Origin: Lachnospiraceae bacterium AC2012
GTDB taxonomy: Bacteria; Bacillota; Clostridia; Lachnospirales; Lachnospiraceae
Direction of reading: 5' to 3'
Length of the DNA: 64,000 nt
NCBI GenBank assembly: GCA_000702525.1
Contig: JNIN01000002.1
Coordinates: 248,001 to 312,000, forward strand
Position numbers and translations under genes: made by a program. The notes under the pieces were generated by a model. It was not told the DNA's origin, ran no database searches, and saw only the letters and a program-made list of their open reading frames with translations. Below, one piece after another: positions 52,123 through 60,541 of the stretch (its first letter is position 1; the number at the start of each line of letters is the position of its first letter).

Positions 52123-53885
52123 TGAATTACCTCCTCTCGAATATGATCCGGCACCGTAATAACAATCGTTGTGCCCTGCATCTCCTCACTATCAATGATA
52201 AAACTGTAATCCGTCTCATAGAATAACTTCAGGCGCTGCACGATATTTCCAAGCCCGATTCCCTCGACCATCTCCGTCGGCTTCATATATTCCGGAACAC
52301 GCGCCTGCTCTGGAGCCGTGTAGGCAATCGACTCGTAGTTACGTTTCATTTCCATCAGCTGCTCTTTCGCAATTCCCAGTCCATCGTCTTCGACAACGAT
52401 ACGGATCCGGTCATTGACGCGCGTAATCGTTGTCTGCACCAGGCCATCCCCCATCTTCGGCTCCAAGCCGTGGAAGACCGCATTCTCCACGATGGGTTGC
52501 AGGATTAATTTGATAATCGGGCAATCCATCACATCCTCATCCGCCTCAATCAGCAACTTAATCTTGCCCATAAAGCGGTATTCTATAATTTTTGCGTATT
52601 TCTCGAGGTTCTCCACCTCGTTTCGAACCGTCGCGATATTGCCACCCTTTACGGCATAGCGGAAGATATCCGAAAGCGCCATCGTAAGCTCGGAAATCTC
52701 CTCCTGATCATTCATAAGCGCCATTCCGCTGATGCAAGCAAACGTGTTATAGAGAAAATGCGGATTGATCTGGTTTCGATACGCAAGTACCTTCATACGC
52801 TGCCGCGAAAGTTCCACTTCATAGAGCATAATTTTACTCTTTCGAATCTCGTGAATATGTCGCTGGTTATCGTCCAAAAGGCGATTCAGGCTCTTCGCCA
52901 CCGTCCCGATATCATCCACACGCTTCATCTGAAGACGCGCCGCCGGGCGCTCCATAACATGCTCAATGAAATCCTGGATTTTATGAATCGGGCGCGCCAG
53001 ACGAACATAGGTAAACAAAAACAGAAGCAGAAACATCAGAATTACGATACATATGCCGATCATGACAAGTTTTCTGTATTCGAATTCATTTCCTGCATTT
53101 GCCTCAATCGATACCGCCGTCGTGATTCGCCATCCGTTCTGCCGCCAGGAACCATGCGTACTGCCAAAAAGATCATTCTCCGTCAACGTCGAAATCTCGC
53201 TGACATTACTCAGATCTTCTGTTGTCTGAATGGACAAAACATCGCCGGAACGCGTCTGCAATTGCACCGCACAAGATAACGCGGACAGCGAATTCGATAA
53301 GGTCGCATCCAACGCTTCCCGGTCCATGAAAAACACGCACATCCCAAGCTGATCCATATATTCGTCGCTCGACAAATCATAAATCGGAAGGTAATAGGCA
53401 TAACACAGACCCTGATCCTCCCCCTCGTAATAATCCACGCTAAGTTCCCCAATCGAACGAAGTCTCTGCTGCCGCTCCGGCAGGCTATAATCCCCACCAA
53501 GCCCCGCAAGAAGCTGCATCTGGTTGTCATAAAGAAGCACCGTCTGCATATGGCTATTTAACAGCAATAAATTCGAAAAAACGGTTCGAAGCTCATTGAT
53601 ATCCTCCACCTTCGACAGCGAATCATCCTGGTAATACTCCAGCACCGTCGGCGAATACCCAAAGGACTTCGCTGTATCCTCGAGTGCTATATAATAACTA
53701 TTCAAAGAATTCTCGGCCTGCGTCAGAATCGTATTCGCAAGCACATTGGCATTGTCCCTCTCCAGCCCTTGAAACGCTGTAAAGCTCTGCACAATCATCC
53801 ACGTCAGCGTGCACATAATAATCAAAATAATCAGCGCCATCTGCACGATAATGCTCTGTTTCACCGCCTGTATTAATCGGTTCAT
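52119..53885 (-). CDS. sensor histidine kinase, YesM type
   Basis: 588 residues: membrane segment near residue 15-35, an extracellular sensing domain (35-275), a second membrane segment (about 275-295), HAMP (ARPIHKIQDFIEHV), then the His_kinase box with phospho-His in NQINPHFLYNTFACI and an ATPase domain (VVEDDGLGIA, GIGLGNIVQRL). It phosphorylates the YesN-type regulator. Both neighbours overlap it by 4 bp, so SBP-like protein, kinase and regulator are made together. Confidence 0.94.
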   Translation of the reverse strand: MNRLIQAVKQSIIVQMALIILIIMCTLTWMIVQSFTAFQGLERDNANVLANTILTQAENSLNSYYIALEDTAKSFGYSPTVLEYYQDDSLSKVEDINELRTVFSNLLLLNSHMQTVLLYDNQMQLLAGLGGDYSLPERQQRLRSIGELSVDYYEGEDQGLCYAYYLPIYDLSSDEYMDQLGMCVFFMDREALDATLSNSLSALSCAVQLQTRSGDVLSIQTTEDLSNVSEISTLTENDLFGSTHGSWRQNGWRITTAVSIEANAGNEFEYRKLVMIGICIVILMFLLLFLFTYVRLARPIHKIQDFIEHVMERPAARLQMKRVDDIGTVAKSLNRLLDDNQRHIHEIRKSKIMLYEVELSRQRMKVLAYRNQINPHFLYNTFACISGMALMNDQEEISELTMALSDIFRYAVKGGNIATVRNEVENLEKYAKIIEYRFMGKIKLLIEADEDVMDCPIIKLILQPIVENAVFHGLEPKMGDGLVQTTITRVNDRIRIVVEDDGLGIAKEQLMEMKRNYESIAYTAPEQARVPEYMKPTEMVEGIGLGNIVQRLKLFYETDYSFIIDSEEMQGTTIVITVPDHIREEVIQ

Positions 53886-55468
53886 CGTCTTCCCCCTGGT
53901 TGTATTATATTCTCCGCGTTCTCACGCACGACTTCACTCATCTGCTGTTCATAGTCCTGTAGTCCCAAGCTCTCCAATCCCTCACAAAATTCCCGATACC
54001 GTGATGCAAAACTCTCCTCCGAATCCGCCGCAACAAGATAGGAGATTTTAGCTCGCTCGTAATTCTGGATATTGTTATATAAGGTTTCAAAATCATCCAT
54101 CTGGAAATGATTCCGCGGAATCTCCAGAAGCGCACCATCAATTCGTTTCACATTGGATGCGTTATCTTGTAACGCATCAAGCGTTTGCTGGGTTTCTGTA
54201 TTGTCCTCTGTATTATTCTCCGTATTGTCCTCTACATCTCTACTATTTTGTATTTGAAGTCTGCTCTCCCACATCGGATTTTTAAAAATCCACCAATCCT
54301 TTTGAATCTCCTCTGCATCATAATCAGAAAACACATCTCCAGAAATCATATAATCAAGAAATTCTGCCGTTCCTGCTAAATCGGTGCAACTCTTACTCAC
54401 GAAGATATTCGTCCACTTATAACCACCAATGGACTGCACTTCCATATAACGTGTTGCATCTTCCTCTGCGCCAATCAGACCTCCCGTAACCCAGTGCTCC
54501 TGATCCAGATAAAAGTCCGTGACACTCCCGATATAACAAAGCACATCTCCCTGGTCGAGGCAATTACGAATCTGCCTACTGCTATAGGTGAGACTCGACG
54601 CATCTAATAGCCCTTTTCTTAGAAGTTCGTTCGTAAAGCGTAGTGCCTCTTGTCCACCTGACGTTGTCCAAAGATCTTGGAACTGGCCTTCCGTACCTAG
54701 AATTGGGGTTCCGCCGAAGCATTCCGCAAGGAATCTCAGTCCACTTCCACTATCCTGATCCCCGCCAAGTAGTAGCGGGGTGATCGATGTAGAAGTCTCG
54801 GAAGCGTAAGCATTTCCTGCAGATAATACTTCTAGAAACTTCTGCTCCGTCGTGATTTCCGTAGGATCATATCCCAGCTCAGACAATAGTTCCCTATTCC
54901 AAACAATTGCATTGCCCCCAGTCATAAGATCCGCGGAAGTGTAACACGTCGGAATACTGTACCAACCACCGTCTCGATAGATAAGCGCCTGCTTCTCTCG
55001 CTCTGAAAATGATGCGAGGAGCTTTGCATCCGGCTTATATTCCTCAAAGAATTCCTCCAAATTCCAAACTTTATCCGAAGAAATCAGCTGCCGAATCATA
55101 TTGTCATCGGAAATTGCAAGAATATCGGGAAGCTTGTTCTCCATCAATAGCAGGGAAAGCTGCATATCCGCATCCTGCACCGGACATTCTGTATTAATCA
55201 GGACTCCCGTTTGCTTGGAAATGCATGCAGTGAGCGTGTCTCGATCAAGCGTCCACTCCACTCCATCCCAATCCGAGACATCCGAATAAAGGGATAGAGA
55301 CACCGTCTTCCTTTCCGGAGAAACATCCGAAGTACCTGCATTTTGTAACTGTGAAAAATAATTTAAATCGATTTGCGCCATCGCTCCCAAAAACAGAAAC
55401 AATAGCAAAATAGAAATGCAAATAAAAGCCGCAATTCTTTGCGACCGCAACCCTCCCATACGTTTCAT
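53882..55468 (-). CDS. membrane-anchored extracellular solute-binding-like protein (sensor accessory)
   Basis: 528 residues with an uncleaved N-terminal membrane segment (residues 12-30, no lipobox) and a family 1 solute-binding domain outside: LPDILAISDDNMIRQL, NAIVWNRELLSELGYDPTEI, FLAECFGGTPI. It carries a Glu/Asn/Thr repeat (EDNTENNTEDNTE) encoded by a 12-bp tandem repeat at 54198-54233. Its stop overlaps the kinase start (ATGA), so it probably presents the sugar to the YesM-type kinase rather than to a transporter (inference). Confidence 0.8.
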   Translation of the reverse strand: MKRMGGLRSQRIAAFICISILLLFLFLGAMAQIDLNYFSQLQNAGTSDVSPERKTVSLSLYSDVSDWDGVEWTLDRDTLTACISKQTGVLINTECPVQDADMQLSLLLMENKLPDILAISDDNMIRQLISSDKVWNLEEFFEEYKPDAKLLASFSEREKQALIYRDGGWYSIPTCYTSADLMTGGNAIVWNRELLSELGYDPTEITTEQKFLEVLSAGNAYASETSTSITPLLLGGDQDSGSGLRFLAECFGGTPILGTEGQFQDLWTTSGGQEALRFTNELLRKGLLDASSLTYSSRQIRNCLDQGDVLCYIGSVTDFYLDQEHWVTGGLIGAEEDATRYMEVQSIGGYKWTNIFVSKSCTDLAGTAEFLDYMISGDVFSDYDAEEIQKDWWIFKNPMWESRLQIQNSRDVEDNTENNTEDNTETQQTLDALQDNASNVKRIDGALLEIPRNHFQMDDFETLYNNIQNYERAKISYLVAADSEESFASRYREFCEGLESLGLQDYEQQMSEVVRENAENIIQPGGRR

Positions 55469-55603
55469 AAAGATTCCCCCAAACCTTTCATAAACCCAAT
55501 ATATATTTAAAATCTAATAAATACTTGAAATTTTATCTTAAAACTTTGTCTAATACTTTGTCTCTATGACAATACGATTAGAGAAACTTTCTATATTCTA
55601 GAT

Positions 55604-55647
55604 AAGAATTTTTCTTAAAATTTCAGCATTTTTAAGAAACCAATTCT
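55604..55647. promoter_or_regulatory. extended palindrome upstream of the sensor operon
   Basis: AAGAATT-TTTCTTAAAA, 9 bases, TTTTAAGAAA-CC-AATTCTT: a 10-bp inverted repeat (55611-55639) with an outer 7-bp arm. It is 136 bp upstream of the 55468 start codon and could be an operator for a regulator or a structured leader. Confidence 0.45.
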
Positions 55648-55756
55648 TATTATACACTTCTTTGCATCCCTGCACACTATAACATCTGACTTGATTTCAA
55701 TCGAATTTGATTACCTTTCCTTCTGCTTGGCGCTAACACTGCGTTCTGCAGACCCG

Positions 55757-56272
55757 ATTTGGTTGATAGTAGGGAATTTGGTATCTGGATTTTGGAATTT
55801 GTATCCGGGTTTTGTCTGGTTTACAGAATTAATACTTGTTTCCTAGTACTGTTCCGTAAATGGATTGTTAAATTTTTTTAACATAACCTCGTTTTACGGA
55901 ACAATTTTCCTTTTGAACGATTTTTACCGTAACAAAATTCCTCGATTTTTCCTCATTACAGAATATCAAATTTTATAGACATATTTTCTGTAATCACTCT
56001 TCTAAAATGTCCCTTAAATTACAGAAAAGTTGCAATTAATCAGCAATTTTCCGTAAAGGACAATTTAACAAATTTCAATTATAAAGGCCTTACGGTATAG
56101 AACAACTAAAACAGGATTTTTACCGTAATCTGACTCAAATTACAAAAACCGATTACAGAAATAATTAGAAAAACAAGTAGGTATTCTGTAAAACACGCAA
56201 AATCAGCTGCTACAAACGCAAAAACAATCGCACGCCCCAAAAAGCAAGTGACAGGCGCGTAGCGCCAGCCAC
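55757..56272. repeat. noncoding dyad-array element, copy 2
   Basis: This is the same element as at 45912-46486, in the same orientation. Half-site starts are 55821/55852, 55894/55924, 55956/55986, 56019/56049, 56090/56120 and 56153/56184. Steps are 30-33 bp within and between pairs, with 41-42 bp at the same two places as in copy 1. The 18-bp TGTTAAA-N4-TTTAACA palindrome is at 55866-55883; the GC hairpin at 56254-56266. Several half-sites differ from copy 1 only by A/G at the fifth base of TTACRGAA. It lies upstream of the sensor operon and downstream of the antiterminator gene. Confidence 0.85.
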
Positions 56273-56322
56273 GAGCCATCCACACAGCTACGCCAACTAA
56301 CCTACACGCCCCTGCACAAAAA

Positions 56323-56358
56323 AAGACCGTGGAAACACGCATGTGTTTCCACGGTCTT
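56323..56358 (-). terminator. terminator of the PTS antiterminator gene
   Basis: AAGACCGTGGAAACAC-GCAT-GTGTTTCCACGGTCTT has 16-bp perfect arms, followed on the minus strand by a run of seven T. Confidence 0.92.
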
Positions 56359-56387
56359 CTATCATCATTTCGCCAAACCAGCTTCCA

Positions 56388-57236
56388 CTAGCTCTCGCTT
56401 GCCTTCACTCTTTCGATATGAATTGCAAGATATCCGATTTCGTTTTCATCAAAATCGATGCCCAGGCTCTCAGCCAGTTCATCACAAATTCTTTCAGCAA
56501 CAACAAATGCTTCCGGATAATTCTGATTCACGAAATCGTTCATGCTAATCTTCAGTGGTTCCTGACGCTGCACTCGGGCAACCATATACCGAATGTGATT
56601 CATCATACGGTTATATGAAAGGGAATCGATACGAATTTTGTGCCCGATCTGCTCCTCAATTCTTGATATACAATCGCGTACAGACTGTGCGATTTGCATA
56701 GACTGGGATATTCTATCGTGGCTAATCGCTGAATGTACGTGCAAGGCAACGTATCCAATTTCATCATCAGAAACTTCCACGCCAATCTCTTCTATCAGCA
56801 TTGGTCGAATACATTCTGCTGCCTTATATTCCATATGGAAAAGGATCTTGATATCATCCAATAGCGGGTTAGAGATGTCCTCATGGTTTTTGATGCGCTT
56901 CGCAGCAAATTCCAAGTGGTCAGCTAATGGGAAGAGAATACTGTGATCCACTTTCTCGTCTTCAAAGATTCTTTCAGCATTTTGCAGAACTTCATTCGCA
57001 ATCTCCAGGTAAATCGGTGGCACCTGTTTTACTAAATCAAGTGCACTACCCCTGTCTGTTGTTTCATTCAATCCATAAATCTTTGCATCTGGTCCAAATT
57101 CGACTGTTTCAGATACTTTTTTGCCAAACCCAATACCTTTTTCCAGTACAAGGAATTCCTCTGCATGTCCCGTCTCTGGATCTGTCGCAATCGCGATCAC
57201 TGTATTATGATTTAATACCTTTTCAATACGATACAT
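56388..57236 (-). CDS. BglG/LicT-family transcription antiterminator (GlcT-like)
   Basis: 282 residues. Residues 1-60 are the RNA-binding CAT domain (MYRIEKVLNHNTVIAI; KGIGFGKK), followed by PRD1 (about 70-170) and PRD2 (about 175-280), each with conserved His in DHLEFA, VALHVHSAI and LAIHIERV blocks. When phosphorylation by the PTS allows, it binds a leader RNA and prevents termination before the PTS gene. It follows the EIICBA gene by 96 bp on the same strand, the reverse of the usual glcT-ptsG order. Confidence 0.9.
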   Translation of the reverse strand: MYRIEKVLNHNTVIAIATDPETGHAEEFLVLEKGIGFGKKVSETVEFGPDAKIYGLNETTDRGSALDLVKQVPPIYLEIANEVLQNAERIFEDEKVDHSILFPLADHLEFAAKRIKNHEDISNPLLDDIKILFHMEYKAAECIRPMLIEEIGVEVSDDEIGYVALHVHSAISHDRISQSMQIAQSVRDCISRIEEQIGHKIRIDSLSYNRMMNHIRYMVARVQRQEPLKISMNDFVNQNYPEAFVVAERICDELAESLGIDFDENEIGYLAIHIERVKASES

Positions 57237-57332
57237 AGTCTTTACCTCATTAAATCCGGCGCCCTCTCCCGGAACGCCGGATTACACTGTCATCGCCTAA
57301 AGCGCATGGCAGTGCTTTCTGCGATAACAATT

Positions 57333-59447
57333 CTACTCGTAAATTGTTACTTCATAAAGAGGCTCCCCAGCTTCTACGTGACCTGAAGCCTGTAAGAATA
57401 CTTCTACCTTATCTGCATCAACGTCAGTAACGATGATTGGAGATGTCATAGATTTAGCATTCTTTCTTAAATAGTCAAGATCAAGGTTCATAAGAGCATC
57501 GCCCTTCTTTACCTTCTGACCATTTTCAACGAGTACTTCGAAACCATTTCCACCAAGTGTTACTGTGTCAATACCTACGTGGAGAAGGAGTCCTGTACCG
57601 TCTTCTGTTTCCATACCGATCGCATGTTTTGTATCGAATACGAAACCAATTGTACCATCACAAGGAGCAACAACTGTTGCCTTGTCTGGAGTAACGATAG
57701 CACCATCACCCATCATCTTACCAGCGAATGCTTCATCATCTGCTTCTGAGATGTCGCCAGCCATACCAGACATTGGGCTATAGATAGTGAACTTCTTACT
57801 TACTTTTTTTTTAGAATCTGCAGAATCAGCAGCTGCTGTTTCTACGTCTTCACCAGAATACAATGTATTTGGTGCAGTTTCAAGATAATCTTCAAGATTT
57901 GACTTGATTGTTGTTACGTGTGGTCCGTAAATAACCTGTACACCATTACCCTTATGGATAACACCGGATGCACCAGATGCCTTAAGTAAACCTTCACGAA
58001 CTAAAGAAGGATCTTCTACTGTACAACGAAGTCTTGTTGCGCAGCAGTCAACTGTTGTGATGTTCTTCTTTCCACCAAGGCCACGCATGATCATGTCAGA
58101 AGTAGCATCTTCAGCCTTAGCACCCTTTGCAAGGTAATCAGCCTTTGTGTAAAGCTTTGTTTCTTCATCGTCATCTTCACGACCAGGTGTCTTGAGGTCG
58201 AACTTCTTAATTAAGAATGTGAATAAGAAGTAGTAAACAATGAAGTAACCAATACCAACGATTACGATCCAGATCCAGTTTGTTCTAGCCTGTCCAGGAA
58301 GAATTCCGAAGAGAACCATATCAATGATACCACCAGAGAATGTCATACCTACACCAACTTTGCAGATGTGCATAAGCATGTAAGCTGCACCTGCGAATAC
58401 GCAGTGGATACCGTACAGAGCTGGAGCTACAAATAAGAATGTGAACTCGATTGGTTCTGTGATACCTGTAAGCATTGATGTAAGTGCTGCGGAAAGAAGA
58501 AGACCTCCAACAACCTTTCTCTTTTCTGGACGAGCACATCTATACATAGCAAGTGCTGCTCCAGGAAGACCAAAGATCATAAGTGGGAACTTTCCTGACA
58601 TAAAACGAGTAGCTTCTACTGCAAACTTAGGTGCAGAAGGATCAGCTAACTGAGCGAAGAAGATGTTCTGAGCACCTTCGATCAACTGTCCGTTAACTTC
58701 CATTGTACCACCAACGGCTGTCTGCCAGAATGGTAAATAGAATACGTGATGAAGACCGAATGGGATCAGTAATCTTTCCATTAAACCATATACCCATGTT
58801 CCGAAGTAACCAGAAGCGATAACGACATCACCTACAGCGTAGATACCCTTCTGTACTACTGGCCATACGAAGAACATTGCGATACCAACAAATGTGTAAA
58901 CAAGTGCGGAAATGATTGGCACGAAACGAGTACCACCGAAGAAAGAAATTACCTGAGGTAATTCAATCTTGTAATACTTGTTATGAAGTGCAGCAACACC
59001 AAGACCTACGATGATACCACCGAATACACCCATCTGAAGGGATGTGATACCACAAACAGAAGTTGTTGCACCGTCAAGCATTGCTTCAGCACCACCATTG
59101 ATTGTGATCATAGCGCTGATAGAAGCATGCATAATAAAGAATGAGATTGCTGCTGCAAGAGCTGCAACTTCCTTTTCCTTATTAGCCATACCAATTGCAA
59201 CACCCATCGCGAAGATAATTGGCAAGTTACCGAAAACGATGTTACCGGCATCGTTCATTACCTGTAAAAGAGCATTTAAAACTGTTCCTTTACCCATAAC
59301 ACCTGTGAGGTGATATGCCTCTAACATTGTTTCATTTGTGAATGATCCACCGATTCCAAGAAGCAAACCAGCTACTGGCAGGATTGCGATTGGAAGCATG
59401 AAGCTTCGTCCTACTCTCTGAAGGACGCTAAAAATTTTGTCTTTCAT
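57333..59447 (-). CDS. ptsG: PTS glucose-family EIICBA transporter
   Basis: 704 residues in the order EIIC (about 1-410, ten membrane segments, PFGLHHVFYLPFW), EIIB (phospho-Cys in DCCATRLRC) and EIIA (LLLHVGIDTVTLGG with the phospho-His). It imports and phosphorylates glucose or a close relative such as N-acetylglucosamine; the two cannot be separated by eye. Codon use is strongly biased to frequent codons, so it is probably highly expressed. Its leader at 59560-59630 holds an antiterminator-like element, and AAAGGAG precedes the ATG. Confidence 0.9.
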   Translation of the reverse strand: MKDKIFSVLQRVGRSFMLPIAILPVAGLLLGIGGSFTNETMLEAYHLTGVMGKGTVLNALLQVMNDAGNIVFGNLPIIFAMGVAIGMANKEKEVAALAAAISFFIMHASISAMITINGGAEAMLDGATTSVCGITSLQMGVFGGIIVGLGVAALHNKYYKIELPQVISFFGGTRFVPIISALVYTFVGIAMFFVWPVVQKGIYAVGDVVIASGYFGTWVYGLMERLLIPFGLHHVFYLPFWQTAVGGTMEVNGQLIEGAQNIFFAQLADPSAPKFAVEATRFMSGKFPLMIFGLPGAALAMYRCARPEKRKVVGGLLLSAALTSMLTGITEPIEFTFLFVAPALYGIHCVFAGAAYMLMHICKVGVGMTFSGGIIDMVLFGILPGQARTNWIWIVIVGIGYFIVYYFLFTFLIKKFDLKTPGREDDDEETKLYTKADYLAKGAKAEDATSDMIMRGLGGKKNITTVDCCATRLRCTVEDPSLVREGLLKASGASGVIHKGNGVQVIYGPHVTTIKSNLEDYLETAPNTLYSGEDVETAAADSADSKKKVSKKFTIYSPMSGMAGDISEADDEAFAGKMMGDGAIVTPDKATVVAPCDGTIGFVFDTKHAIGMETEDGTGLLLHVGIDTVTLGGNGFEVLVENGQKVKKGDALMNLDLDYLRKNAKSMTSPIIVTDVDADKVEVFLQASGHVEAGEPLYEVTIYE

Positions 59448-59567
59448 AGACTTTCTCCTTTGACTGTTTTTGCCCCGGAGATTTCATGACTTAGCGTCCA
59501 CATTTTGAAGCATAAAAAAAGCAGACACTTAACGAACATAAAAACTCCTAAAAGCGTTAATATGTAC

Positions 59568-59653
59568 AGTTAATGCCTACTGAAAGTTACATACTGATCT
59601 CGAGCTCTCGCTCAAGACTCGTTTAATTTAACACTCTACGTTTTTTGTGTCAA
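59568..59653 (-). promoter_or_regulatory. promoter and RAT-like antiterminator leader of the PTS gene
   Basis: On the minus strand the promoter is TTGACA (59648-59653), 17 bp, TAAATT (59625-59630), with TG just before the -10. The leader then has CTTGAGC/GCTCGAG as a hairpin and AGTATGTAACT...AGTAGGCATTAACT (59568-59595), which resembles the ribonucleic antiterminator target of the BglG/LicT/GlcT family. A T-rich stretch follows at about 59514-59520. The match is by eye. Confidence 0.5.
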
Positions 59654-59828
59654 CAATATTCCGCCAATTTTTATCAAAAAAGCGCCAATATGTGCATTTG
59701 CCCAAAAACAACTTATAAATTTTGTATAAAATTACCAGAATATACATGCATTATTCATGTTAAAGTTTCTATAATCATACATTAATCGTATGTACAGAAC
59801 ATTTGAGTCAAGACAAAAGGAGAACATT

Positions 59829-60530
59829 ATGAATAAAAAATCATCCCGTTCCTTTATAAAGCATCCCGCTTTCTTTTTGAACTGTATCTTAGCAACGCTC
59901 GGTCTTATCGGCCTTATCATAAGTATCATCACCATGGGCGCATCGCTCTTCTGCTACTACACACAGCTCAGCAACATATTCTGCTTGATTACAGCCATTT
60001 TATATATGATAGAGAGTTTCAAGGCAGAACGTAGAAAAAATGAATATGAAACCCTTAGAAATGTTACCGCTCTTGGATCCGTCGAACTCCCACATTGGGT
60101 TATTATGCTGCGCTATACAGCCACTTCCATGGTAGCAGTCACATTTCTAATCGCCGTAACCGTACTCCCACCAATGTTCGATAATCTATGGCAGGGGTAT
60201 ATCCAAATCTTGTTTGTAGGAGCCAATTTCTTCTACCATGTTGCCTGCCCGCTGCTCTCTATCCTATCCTTTGGATTCTATGAAAAGAATGAGCGACTTC
60301 GCTTCACAAGCACTTTCATAGCTGTCATCCCAACGGCATTGTACGCGGCTGTTACCGTGGTTTTAAATATCCTTCGCGTACTTCACGGACCATATCCATT
60401 CTTATATGTATATGAGCAGCCACCGATTGCAAGCGTCCTCTGGTGCAGTGCTATACTCTTCATCGCTTGGATTTTAGCAATTGTCATTCGTGCCATTCAC
60501 AATCGGAAAATATCGAAAGAACAGTTTTAA
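59829..60530 (+). CDS. polytopic membrane protein (Pr6Pr / FAR-17a-like)
   Basis: 233 residues with six membrane segments: FFLNCILATLGLIGLIISII, then TQLSNIFCLITAILY, a Leu/Val-rich third, NLWQGYIQILFVGANFFYHV, PTALYAAVTVVLNIL and the last near IAWILAIVI. The Tyr-Thr-x-x-Ser-Asn motif in the second segment and HVACPLLSIL fit the Pr6Pr/AIG1 type of small integral membrane protein, whose activity in bacteria is unknown. AAGGAG precedes the ATG at 59829; the frame to 59790 is an extension. It converges on rhaB with an 11-bp gap. Confidence 0.6.
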   Translation: MNKKSSRSFIKHPAFFLNCILATLGLIGLIISIITMGASLFCYYTQLSNIFCLITAILYMIESFKAERRKNEYETLRNVTALGSVELPHWVIMLRYTATSMVAVTFLIAVTVLPPMFDNLWQGYIQILFVGANFFYHVACPLLSILSFGFYEKNERLRFTSTFIAVIPTALYAAVTVVLNILRVLHGPYPFLYVYEQPPIASVLWCSAILFIAWILAIVIRAIHNRKISKEQF

Positions 60531-60541
60531 ATAAAGACTGA

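Noticed and set aside
57253..57283. AATCCGGCG/CGCCGGATT hairpin between the PTS gene and the antiterminator gene
   Set aside because: A stable stem but without T-run and inside a presumed operon; it may be an intercistronic hairpin, with too little support for a feature.
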